Shown here piece by piece: positions 6,764 through 13,315 of a stretch of DNA of 13,467 nucleotides. Below the pieces are notes generated by a model. It made no database searches. It saw nothing but the letters and a program-made list of their open reading frames with translations, and was not told the origin of the DNA. The stretch comes from Kiritimatiellia bacterium. Its GTDB lineage: Bacteria; Verrucomicrobiota; Kiritimatiellia; RFP12; UBA1067. Location of the stretch: assembly GCA_016302985.1 (NCBI GenBank), contig JAEDMN010000072.1, forward strand, positions 1-13,467, written 5' to 3'. The position numbers and the translations under genes are program-made. Position 1 is the stretch's first letter, and each line of letters starts with the position of its first letter.

Positions 6764-6839
6764 TGGTGGAGGTAAGGAGAGTCGAACTCCTGACCTTCTC
6801 AATGCCATTGAGACGCTCTACCAACTGAGCTATACCCCC
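6764..6839 (-). tRNA. tRNA-Ala(GGC)
   Basis: This is a complete 76-nt cloverleaf. The acceptor GGGGGTA pairs with TACCTCC, with a G-T wobble as the third pair, which is the G3-U70 identity element of alanine tRNA. The anticodon stem TCTCA/TGAGA encloses ATGGCAT, giving anticodon GGC. The D arm is GCTC/GAGC and the T loop is TTCGACT. The CCA is encoded. It lies 98 bases downstream of tadB and directly before a strong terminator. Confidence 0.97.
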
Positions 6840-6843
6840 GCGT

Positions 6844-6886
6844 TGAAAACGAGACGTAGTATAGCGAATTATCTCGACGCGCGCAA
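6844..6886 (-). promoter_or_regulatory. tRNA-Ala promoter and leader element
   Basis: TTGCGC (6886-6881), a 17-base spacer and TATACT (6863-6858) form the promoter. Six bases later comes CGTTTTCA (6851-6844). The -35 region TTGCGCGCG equals that of tRNA-Asn, and the leader element is at the same distance as in both other tRNA promoters. The mature tRNA begins 12 bases downstream of the first base of the element. Confidence 0.85.
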
Positions 6887-6937
6887 GAGGGAAAATCCGA
6901 AAAAAACAACCTCGGACAAAAGTGCGCAAAACGCGGC

Positions 6938-7828
6938 CTAGACGTCGATCCTGATGATCTTGCGGATGAAGAGCCAGCCGACAAGGACGAGGGCGGCGGC
7001 GATGCCGATGCAGATCCCGCCCTTGAGCGACGTGAGGAACGGGAGCATGACGTCCGGCTTCATGACGGTCATCGCGAGGCCGAGGACGAAGGGCATGAGG
7101 GAGACGATGATGCCCTGCAGGCGGCCCTGCGCGGTGAGCGTGCGCACGCGGCGCTCGATGCGCATGCGGCCGCGGATCGTCTCGGAGATCCTGTCGAAGA
7201 TGTCGGTGAGGTTGCCGCCCGTGCGGCGGGCGATGTCGATGGACGTGCAGACGAGCGTGAGGTCGTCCGACCCGACGCGCTTGTCGAGCGAGGCCAGTGC
7301 GGCGTCGAAGGGCAGTCCGACGCGCATCTGCTGCAGGAGCACGTTGAACTCCTGTGCGATCGGCTTGTCGCCGATGTTCGCGACGCTTTCGAAGGCCTGG
7401 TTGATCGAGAAGCCCGCGCGCAGGGCGTTGGACATCGTGCCGAGCGCGTCGACGAGCTGTTCGTTGAACTTGACGCGGCGGCGTTCGCGCAGGATGCGGA
7501 CGTAGCGGGCGGGCAGCGTGAAGACGAAGGCGCCGGCCGCGAGCCCGAGCGCGACGCCGGCCATGGTGGAGGCGGCGCTGCTGAGGCTGAAGAGGGGGAT
7601 GAAGAAGAGGAAGAAGGCCGTCGGCGCGGCGAGGCGTCCCAGCTGGGCGATCTTCGCCGGCGGGATGAACATGAAGACGTCCTCGAACTGCCGGCTGGTC
7701 TCCTCGCCCATCTGCGAGGCGTAGTTGCCCGCGCCTTCGTTGAGCGCGGAGACGAAGAGCCAGGCGAAGCCGGCGAAGGCGGCCCCGACGGCGGCGATGG
7801 CGGACCAGTACAGAATCGTGGCGTTCAT
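6938..7828 (-). CDS. tadB: Tad pilus inner-membrane platform protein TadB
   Basis: TadB is one of the two type II secretion F-domain proteins that form the membrane platform driven by the TadA ATPase during Flp pilus assembly. The 296-residue product has predicted membrane segments near 5-28, 68-85, 87-106, 238-257 and 269-288. The cytoplasmic F domain (about 118-235) shows LVDALGTMSNALRAGFSINQA and RRTGGNLTDIFDRISETIRGR, a pattern typical of TadB. Its length and N-terminal helices favour TadB over TadC. It starts 12 bases after the tadA stop without a clear ribosome binding site. TadC, which normally follows TadB, is absent; a tRNA gene comes next. Confidence 0.93.
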   Translation of the reverse strand: MNATILYWSAIAAVGAAFAGFAWLFVSALNEGAGNYASQMGEETSRQFEDVFMFIPPAKIAQLGRLAAPTAFFLFFIPLFSLSSAASTMAGVALGLAAGAFVFTLPARYVRILRERRRVKFNEQLVDALGTMSNALRAGFSINQAFESVANIGDKPIAQEFNVLLQQMRVGLPFDAALASLDKRVGSDDLTLVCTSIDIARRTGGNLTDIFDRISETIRGRMRIERRVRTLTAQGRLQGIIVSLMPFVLGLAMTVMKPDVMLPFLTSLKGGICIGIAAALVLVGWLFIRKIIRIDV

Positions 7829-7840
7829 GGCGGGAGGGGG

Positions 7841-9550
7841 TTAGCGGCCGACGACCTCGAGGCGCACGTCCTGCGCCTTGTTCGGGTCGAAGGCGGCGAC
7901 GTCGAGGCGGAGTCCACGGCTCCTGAGGTGCTCGTAGAAGGTGGGAATGGCGCCGGTCGGCTGGAAGACGCCGACGACCTTCCCGTTCTCGTCCACGCCG
8001 CTCTGGCGGAAGGCGAAGATGTCCTGCATGACGATCTGCGAGCCCTCCATGCCCGTGACCTCGGAAATGGCGACGACCTTGCGGGAGCCATCGGAGAGGC
8101 GGGACTCGTGGATGACGATGTCGACGGCGGAGGCGATCTGTTCCCGGATGGCGCGGGAGGGCAGCTCCATGCCGCTCATGAGCACCATCGTCTCGAGGCG
8201 CGCGATCACGTCGCGCGGGGAGTTCGCGTGGACGGTCGTGAGGGAGCCGTCGTGGCCGGTGTTCATGGCCTGGAGCATGTCCAGCGCCTCGCCGCCGCGG
8301 CATTCGCCGACGATGATGCGGTCCGGGCGCATGCGCAGGCAGTTCTTCACGAGGTCGCGGATCGGCACGGCGCCGCGCCCTTCGATGTTCGGGGGGCGTG
8401 CCTCGAGGCGGACGACGTGCGGCTGCGCGAGCCGCAGTTCCGCGGCGTCCTCGACGGTGACGATGCGTTCGCCTTCGGGGATGAAGCCGGAGAGCAGGTT
8501 GAGCAGGGTCGTCTTGCCGGAGCCGGTGCCGCCCGCGACGACGATGTTCTTGCGCATCATCACGCACGCCTTCATGAACTCGGCCGCGTTGCGCGTCCAG
8601 GTGCCGAAGCGGATGAAGTCCTCGACGGAGAGCTTCTTCTGCGCGAACTTGCGGATCGTGATGGTCGGACCCGAAAGGGAGAGGGGCGGGATGATCGCGT
8701 TCACGCGGGAACCGTCCGCGAGGCGGGCGTCCACGTAGGGCTGGCTCTCGTCGATGCGGCGGCCGATCGGCGAGACGATGCGCTCGATCACGGCGAGCAC
8801 GCTCGCGTCGTCCAGGAACTGCAGGTCGGTCAGCTCGAGCCGTCCGTGGCGCTCGACGTAGACCTGGGACGGGCCGTTGACCATGATTTCGCTGACGGAG
8901 TCGTCCGCGAGCAGCTCCTCGAGCGGCCCCAGGCGGAGCGCCTCGTCGAGCACTTCGCGCTCAAGGCGCGCGGCGTCGAGGCCGCGCGGCAGCTTGCCGT
9001 TGGCGCGCACCTGCCCGACGATCTCGTGGACCTTCTCCGTGGCCTGCCGCTCGAGTCCGGCGCGGTCGACGCCGGCGACGGTCAGGCGCTTGAGGTCGAG
9101 GCGTGCGATCAGCTCCTTCTGGATCTGCTCCTTCACCTGGCGGCGCACGGCCGCGAGCGGGTCGGCGCGGCGCGCGGGGGGAGGAGGCGGCTCCGGAGCG
9201 GGCGCCGGTTCCGCGGCCGGGGCGCGGGCGGGGGCCGGCGCTGCCTCGGCTTCCTCGCGCGGGTAGACGCGCAGGAAGGTGTCGCCGATCTGGACGACGG
9301 TGTCGAACGCGAGTTCGGCGGGGGCCGTGGCCGGGACGCCGTTGACGTAGGTCCCGTTCGCGCTGTCGAGGTCCTCGATGAAGGCGCGCCCGTCGGCGAT
9401 CCGCACCAGGGCATGGCGCTCGGAGACGTCCGGGAAGGGGAGCTGGATGCGGCAGCCCCCGCCCCGTCCGATCAGGTAGACCCCGTCGTCCGCGGCGTAC
9501 CGCGTGGCGGAGCCCGCGCCCGGCAGGATGACGTCGATCGAGAAGGCCAT
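7841..9550 (-). CDS. tadA: Tad pilus assembly ATPase TadA/CpaF with N-terminal FHA domain
   Basis: TadA/CpaF is the hexameric ATPase that powers Flp pilus assembly from the cytoplasmic face of the inner membrane. The 569-residue protein begins with a forkhead-associated domain (about 5-95) with the phosphothreonine-binding residues GR (28-29), SxxH (43-46), NGT (65-67) and NG (70-71). An Ala/Pro-rich linker follows (about 100-127), then the secretion ATPase: Walker A GGTGSGKT (340-347), Asp box VTVEDAAELR (364-373), Walker B IIVGECRGGEA (412-422) and His box GSLTTVHANSPRD (435-447). All catalytic motifs look intact. The ATPase part alone fits CpaF, so the FHA domain is an added module. The ATG comes one base after the cpaB stop. 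The FHA domain suggests control by Ser/Thr phosphorylation; no kinase is in the window. Confidence 0.95.
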   Translation of the reverse strand: MAFSIDVILPGAGSATRYAADDGVYLIGRGGGCRIQLPFPDVSERHALVRIADGRAFIEDLDSANGTYVNGVPATAPAELAFDTVVQIGDTFLRVYPREEAEAAPAPARAPAAEPAPAPEPPPPPARRADPLAAVRRQVKEQIQKELIARLDLKRLTVAGVDRAGLERQATEKVHEIVGQVRANGKLPRGLDAARLEREVLDEALRLGPLEELLADDSVSEIMVNGPSQVYVERHGRLELTDLQFLDDASVLAVIERIVSPIGRRIDESQPYVDARLADGSRVNAIIPPLSLSGPTITIRKFAQKKLSVEDFIRFGTWTRNAAEFMKACVMMRKNIVVAGGTGSGKTTLLNLLSGFIPEGERIVTVEDAAELRLAQPHVVRLEARPPNIEGRGAVPIRDLVKNCLRMRPDRIIVGECRGGEALDMLQAMNTGHDGSLTTVHANSPRDVIARLETMVLMSGMELPSRAIREQIASAVDIVIHESRLSDGSRKVVAISEVTGMEGSQIVMQDIFAFRQSGVDENGKVVGVFQPTGAIPTFYEHLRSRGLRLDVAAFDPNKAQDVRLEVVGR

Positions 9551-9551
9551 G

Positions 9552-10370
9552 TCAGCGCCCCCCGCCGAGTTCGGTCTGCCGCTTCAGGTTGAGCGCCTCG
9601 ATCTCCCCGCGGATCTTCGCGAAGTCGACCTGCGGGAGCTCGCGTTCGTAGGACGTGTCGTTGCGGTTGCGGAGCGCGAGGGAGAGCCGTCCCTTGATCT
9701 GCTCGGCGAAGACGAGCATCTCGGCCTCGCGGGGCGTGACCTCGAGCGTGACGGTCGAGTAGGCCGAGCCGCCGAAGTCGAGCGCGGGCGCCGTCTTCGC
9801 GGTCTCCTTGCCCGTCGCGAGCACGAGCACGTTCTGGAGCATCGTGCACGTCACGAGGTCCTGCACCACGGTCTTGCCGTCGGCGAGCGTCTTCGGGAAG
9901 GTGAACGTGCCGATCACGTCGACGTGGTCGTTCGGCTTGACCATGCCCGAGACGGCCGCCGCGCCGGAGGCGTTGATGGAGACGGCGCGCATCCTCCGGC
10001 GGATGTCGGCGGCGAGGCCGCCCGAAAGCGGGTTGCCGCCCTCGATGTCGGACCAGAAGAGCGGTTCGCCGCGGCGGCGGCCGGTCACGAGCTTGCGCCC
10101 CACGATCTCCGGCCGGTTCTCGACGGAGAGGGCGTGGCCGCGCAGGCCGCTCCGCGGCACGGTCACGACGCCGATGTCCGCCTTCTGGATGACGGTGCCG
10201 CCGGGCACGTCCTTGGCGAAGCAGAGGGCCTCCATCGTCTCGTGTTTCTTGAAGAACGCGGCCTTGATCCGGTTGTACTCGGAGTCCTTGGCGGTGAGAT
10301 AGGTGTGCGTGAGGAGCGCGGCGGCAAGGCCCGCGAGCACGGCGAGGATGAGCACGATGTACTGTTTCAT
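9552..10370 (-). CDS. cpaB: Flp pilus assembly protein CpaB/RcpC
   Basis: CpaB/RcpC is a periplasmic, membrane-anchored protein of the Tad machine, thought to work with the secretin. The 272-residue product has an N-terminal hydrophobic anchor (4-20), an SAF-like domain (about 46-110, with AKDVPGGTVIQKADI), then the RcpC core with VKPNDHVDVIGTF (145-157), LQNVLVLATG (178-187) and VTLEVTPREAEMLVFAEQIKGRLSLALR (207-234 region). An in-frame start at 10397 is possible. The ATG at 10370 is preferred because AGGA lies 6 bases upstream and the product then starts directly with the membrane anchor. It sits 16 bases after the small secreted gene and one base before tadA. Confidence 0.92.
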   Translation of the reverse strand: MKQYIVLILAVLAGLAAALLTHTYLTAKDSEYNRIKAAFFKKHETMEALCFAKDVPGGTVIQKADIGVVTVPRSGLRGHALSVENRPEIVGRKLVTGRRRGEPLFWSDIEGGNPLSGGLAADIRRRMRAVSINASGAAAVSGMVKPNDHVDVIGTFTFPKTLADGKTVVQDLVTCTMLQNVLVLATGKETAKTAPALDFGGSAYSTVTLEVTPREAEMLVFAEQIKGRLSLALRNRNDTSYERELPQVDFAKIRGEIEALNLKRQTELGGGR

Positions 10371-10376
10371 GGCAGT

Positions 10377-10380
10377 TCCT
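10377..10380 (-). promoter_or_regulatory. ribosome binding site deciding the cpaB start
   Basis: AGGA on the minus strand lies 6 bases before the ATG at 10370. It lies inside the reading frame of the longer alternative (10397) and favours the shorter start. Confidence 0.55.
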
Positions 10381-10386
10381 AGTGTA

Positions 10387-10749
10387 TCACAATCCACGGG
10401 GGCGTTGAAGGACGGTGACGCGCGCGCCGTCCGGCGCGTCCTGCACGAGGACGGCCGCGACGGCTTCGCCGCGCGTGAAGAGGAGCATGTCGCGCGCGCG
10501 GACGGGCGATTCGGTCCATCCGGCCTCCGCGTAGGCCCGGCGGGCGTCCGCGAGGACCTGGTGCGCCGGCGCGGCGACGCGCGTGCTCGCGAACGACGTG
10601 CCGTTCCGCAGCGTCGCGCAGAACCCCGCGGGGACCGCGCCGGCGAAGGACGGCACCGCGTCCGGCCAGGAATGGCCAGGCGCCTTCGCGGGCTGCCGCC
10701 AGAACCAGGACCCGAGAAGGGCGGCCAGAATGGGGAGCGCGGTCTTCAT
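10387..10749 (-). CDS. small predicted secreted protein of the Tad operon, function unknown
   Basis: I do not recognise this 120-residue protein. Residues 1-17 (MKTALPILAALLGSWFW) look like a signal sequence or membrane anchor, followed by a Pro/Ala-rich stretch. The C-terminal half (about 67-115) reads as one helix (QVLADARRAYAEAGW) followed by short strand-like segments (MLLFTRGEAVAAVLVQDA, ARVTVLQ), suggesting a small compact alpha/beta domain outside the membrane. A single Cys (residue 44) is present. Its ATG overlaps the stop of the TadE-like gene (ATGA), and cpaB follows after 16 bases. It is therefore translated within the pilus operon and probably acts in the periplasm with CpaB or the pseudopilins; this is inferred from context only. 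Confidence 0.75.
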   Translation of the reverse strand: MKTALPILAALLGSWFWRQPAKAPGHSWPDAVPSFAGAVPAGFCATLRNGTSFASTRVAAPAHQVLADARRAYAEAGWTESPVRARDMLLFTRGEAVAAVLVQDAPDGARVTVLQRPRGL

Positions 10750-11225
10750 GGCAGGGGTGACGACGTCCCGAGCGCCGGGAGGAGGACCTCCTCCGAAAGC
10801 CGCACGTCCTGTTTCGTCCGGGCGCCCTCCCCGTCGAACCAGACGGGGATCTCGAAGCTGTCCTTCGCCCCGCCGTAGACGAGGCCGACGGGGCGCGGAG
10901 CCCCGTCACGCCACTCCGGGAAGCGCGTTTCCGCGGGAAGCCCGCGCACCGGGTACTCCCAGGCGTCGCGTCCGCCGAGGGGGCGCCAGCCCGGGAGCAC
11001 CCGGGTGCGCGCCGCGATCCGCGTGGCGCCGTCCATCGCCGTCGTGCGGGACCCTTGCGCGCGCGTCAGTGCCGCGACGCCCGCGTCGGTGCGCGCGTCG
11101 TCCAGCATGTCGAGGTTCCGCGTGAGGAGCGGGGCGCAGGCGACGAGCACCGCGACGACCCCCGCGAACACGAAGGACGCGATCGCGAACTCGTAGGCGG
11201 CCTGGCCCAAACGGCTAGTGCGCAT
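10746..11225 (-). CDS. TadE-like pseudopilin (second copy)
   Basis: TadE and related minor pseudopilins are membrane proteins processed by the TadV peptidase and needed for Flp pilus formation. This 159-residue product starts MRTSRLG-QAAYEF. The Gly followed by four residues and Glu-Phe matches the class III prepilin cleavage pattern G|xxxxE[FY]. A hydrophobic helix (about 9-32) follows, then a periplasmic region of low similarity to anything I know. The ATG at 11225 is chosen over an upstream in-frame GTG (11252) because GGGAGGAGG (11242-11234) lies 8 bases upstream. It overlaps the end of the tadG-like gene by 11 bases and ends in an ATGA overlap with the next gene. Confidence 0.8.
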   Translation of the reverse strand: MRTSRLGQAAYEFAIASFVFAGVVAVLVACAPLLTRNLDMLDDARTDAGVAALTRAQGSRTTAMDGATRIAARTRVLPGWRPLGGRDAWEYPVRGLPAETRFPEWRDGAPRPVGLVYGGAKDSFEIPVWFDGEGARTKQDVRLSEEVLLPALGTSSPLP

Positions 11226-12741
11226 GGCGCGTGCCTCCTCCCGGCCGTTCACCGCCGTGCGCCGGCGGCGCGCAGACCTCGTCGTGGCCGTGGTTCATGA
11301 GATAGGTTCCGCCCGCGCGGCGGTACGCCGCGTCGTCCCACTTGTCGAGGATTCCGCAGTAACGGCATCCCCGGACGTGCACGCCCCCGGGAACGTGCAC
11401 GCGCACGTGCGTCAGCCAGTCGAGGTCGGCCGCGCCGAGCTCGTTCTCCCCGATGCCGCCCAGCGGGATCAGCCGGGCCTTCGTGAAGACGGGCATCGCG
11501 AGCGGGAGGGCGTCCTCCCCGCCGGCACCGCCCGTGCCGGAGAGGGGGAAGGCGTCGGCCCTTTCGCCCTGCCAGGAGCCGAAGGGCCGGGCGGCGGCCG
11601 TCCAGGCGAAGAGGTTCGTGCGCGCGGCGTCGGAGACGGGGACGAGGACGTTCACCACGCGCGCGGCGGCCGCCGCGCCCTTGACGTTGTACTCGTCCTT
11701 CACGCGGCCGCGGAGCGGGAACCGCGTCTCGCCGCCCGGGTCGACCTCGTGCCAGGCGCGCCAGCGTTCGGGGGAGAGGAACCACCAGCGCGCGTCGAAA
11801 CGCGCCTCCTCGGGCGTCCCGTCCGCGAAGACGGGGAAGTGGAAGGCGTCGTACCGGCGCACGCGGGCCTCGTCCACCGCACCGCCGAGGCCCAGTCCAT
11901 CCGCGACGGCGAGGATCTTTCCCAACGGCCCGGACTCGACGGCGCCGGCTTCCGCCCGGCGCAGGTAGACGCCGTAGAACTCCGGGTTGTCCCAGTCGAA
12001 GACGGTCGTCGCCTCCGGGACGGTGCCCCATCCCGGCCAGTTCAGCAGGGCGGCGGCCGCCTCGCCGTGCCGTCCGCCGAAGACGTTCATGCAGATGCGC
12101 GGCCAGTTGCCCGCGTCGGCCGCCTCGTAGAAGGCCTTGGAATAAAGGGGGTGCGCGCCCGTCGTCACGACCGCGGGGAGGATCGCGGCGTTGTCCGCGC
12201 CCGCCCAGCATCCGCCGGAGAGGGCCGCGCGGAGCATCTCCGCGTAGTCCGCGTTCTTCGTGGGCCAGTTCCGCGTGCCGCCCCCGCGCTGGTCCGCCGA
12301 CCGGGCGAAGGTGAGGACGGCGGCCCCCATGTCCGCCATGGCCTGGTAGGCGGCCAGGTGGCGCGTGTCGTTCGGCAGGTGCGGCTCGAGGTTCTCCCGC
12401 GCGGCGCCGTTCGCGGCCAGCAGGGCCATGCAGGGTCCCGCGACGGCGAGGCGCTCCTGCAGCGCGCAGATGCCCGCGACCGCGTTCGTCGCCGCCTCGC
12501 GGTCCGGGTCGCAGGCCGCGGCGAGGCGCAGGAGGTTCAGTTCGCCGACGAGGTTGAGGGTCGCGCCCTGCCAGGACGCGGCCGCGAGCGCGGCCGCGTC
12601 GCCCGCGTTCTGCAGGCGCGTCTTGCCGCGCGCGGCCGAGAAGATGTCGACCTCCGCGAGGAAGAGGAAGACGAGACCCACGAGCAGGAAGACGAGGGCG
12701 AGGACGATCTGTCCCGATTCCGTGCGGCGCGCCGTCTTCAT
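11215..12741 (-). CDS. tadG: TadG-like Flp pilus assembly protein
   Basis: The 508-residue product has the TadE/G-like N-terminus: TESG-QIVLALVFLLVGLVFLFLAEVDIFS (helix about 11-35), then KTRLQNAGDAAALAAA (40-55), a hallmark of TadG-type pilus assembly proteins. The processing-site Gly is kept (residue 10), but there is no Glu at +5, unlike the two TadE-like neighbours. The remaining 440 residues are a large predicted periplasmic region rich in Trp and Ala, without a recognisable von Willebrand domain. Near the C-terminus are a CxxC pair (CRYC) and a His/Cys-rich end. The ATG overlaps the stop of the upstream tadE-like gene (ATGA). An in-frame opening continues upstream to 13131, but that part overlaps the real tadE-like gene in another frame. 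Confidence 0.82.
   Translation of the reverse strand: MKTARRTESGQIVLALVFLLVGLVFLFLAEVDIFSAARGKTRLQNAGDAAALAAASWQGATLNLVGELNLLRLAAACDPDREAATNAVAGICALQERLAVAGPCMALLAANGAARENLEPHLPNDTRHLAAYQAMADMGAAVLTFARSADQRGGGTRNWPTKNADYAEMLRAALSGGCWAGADNAAILPAVVTTGAHPLYSKAFYEAADAGNWPRICMNVFGGRHGEAAAALLNWPGWGTVPEATTVFDWDNPEFYGVYLRRAEAGAVESGPLGKILAVADGLGLGGAVDEARVRRYDAFHFPVFADGTPEEARFDARWWFLSPERWRAWHEVDPGGETRFPLRGRVKDEYNVKGAAAAARVVNVLVPVSDAARTNLFAWTAAARPFGSWQGERADAFPLSGTGGAGGEDALPLAMPVFTKARLIPLGGIGENELGAADLDWLTHVRVHVPGGVHVRGCRYCGILDKWDDAAYRRAGGTYLMNHGHDEVCAPPAHGGERPGGGTRHAH
11234..11242 (-). promoter_or_regulatory. strong ribosome binding site for the second TadE-like gene
   Basis: GGGAGGAGG on the minus strand lies 8 bases before the ATG at 11225, inside the last codons of the tadG-like gene. 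It is one of only two strong Shine-Dalgarno sequences in the window and suggests independent translation initiation here. Confidence 0.75.
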
Positions 12742-13265
12742 TGCAGCCAGTCCGGGTAGTGGGCCTCGATCGTCGAGGTGCCGGTGATGCGCGCGTCCCC
12801 CGGCTTCTCCGGGTCGCCGGCGAGGAAGCGCGGGAGGCTGAAGACCTGCGGGCGCGTCTGCACGACGGTCGCCTCGATCTTGGAACCGGCCAGCACGGCC
12901 CGGGCCAGCGTCCGCCCGTCCCGCCAGTAGTCGAAGTCGAGAATCTGCCGGGCCTGCTCCTCGTAGACGCACTCGAGGTAGTCGGGCGCGCGGGAGATCC
13001 AGCTGCGGTGGCCGACGTCCCGCCCCGCGTCGTCCTGCGTGCGGCAGGGCCCCGCGGCGGCCATGGTCGCGATGCGCGCCGTCTTGTCGACCATGAAGTC
13101 GTTCAGGCCGATCGTCGCGGCGCGCGCGCACCGCCCCGCCGCGTACTCGCAGAGGAGCTTCGCGCGGAGGTTGTCCGCGAACTGGAACGTCAGGAAGAAG
13201 CAGATGGTGAAAAAGAACAGGACGACGATCGTCTCGACCATCGCCTGTCCCTTCCGTCCCGCCAT
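12738..13265 (-). CDS. TadE-like pseudopilin (first copy)
   Basis: The 175-residue product begins MAGRKG-QAMVET, matching the short basic leader plus G|QxxxE processing site of TadE-like pseudopilins. A very hydrophobic helix rich in Phe follows (about 12-30), then a periplasmic domain with three Cys residues in its first half. The ATG at 13265 gives a 6-residue leader. A GTG at 13313, only 2 bases after the upstream stop, would add 16 Arg/Pro-rich residues that span a GC-rich hairpin, and it cannot be excluded. The gene ends in an ATGA overlap with the tadG-like gene. Family assignment rests on the N-terminus and neighbours. Confidence 0.8.
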   Translation of the reverse strand: MAGRKGQAMVETIVVLFFFTICFFLTFQFADNLRAKLLCEYAAGRCARAATIGLNDFMVDKTARIATMAAAGPCRTQDDAGRDVGHRSWISRAPDYLECVYEEQARQILDFDYWRDGRTLARAVLAGSKIEATVVQTRPQVFSLPRFLAGDPEKPGDARITGTSTIEAHYPDWLQ

Positions 13266-13281
13266 CCGGGCCCGGCGTCCC

Positions 13282-13307
13282 GGCCGGGAGGGCCTGTCCC
13301 TCCGGCC
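13282..13307 (-). other. GC-rich stem-loop between pilin-like gene and tadE-like gene
   Basis: On the plus strand GGCCGGGAGGG (13282-13292) pairs with CCCTCCGGCC (13298-13307), giving 10 pairs with one bulged base around a 5-nt loop. There is no T-run after it, so it is not a classical intrinsic terminator. It starts 9 bases after the stop codon of the pilin-like gene, where a processing or mRNA-stabilising hairpin would favour the first cistron over the following ones. Confidence 0.5.
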
Positions 13308-13315
13308 CGCCACGG

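Noticed and set aside
6802..6813. 12-base identity between the tRNA-Ala anticodon arm and repeat copy 3 (343-354)
   Set aside because: Only one of the three repeat copies shares the full 12 bases, and several 12-base matches are expected by chance in a window this size, so a tRNA origin of the repeat is not supported.
6896..6916. Possible terminator after tadB (TCCGA/TCGGA with a T-rich loop)
   Set aside because: The stem is only 5 bp with an 11-base loop and a short T stretch, much weaker than the two clear terminators in the window.
6663..8567. Minus-strand open frame of 634 codons overlapping tadA, tadB and tRNA-Ala
   Set aside because: It runs through a tRNA and its terminator, and the translation is an Arg/Pro/His-rich shift of tadA and tadB.
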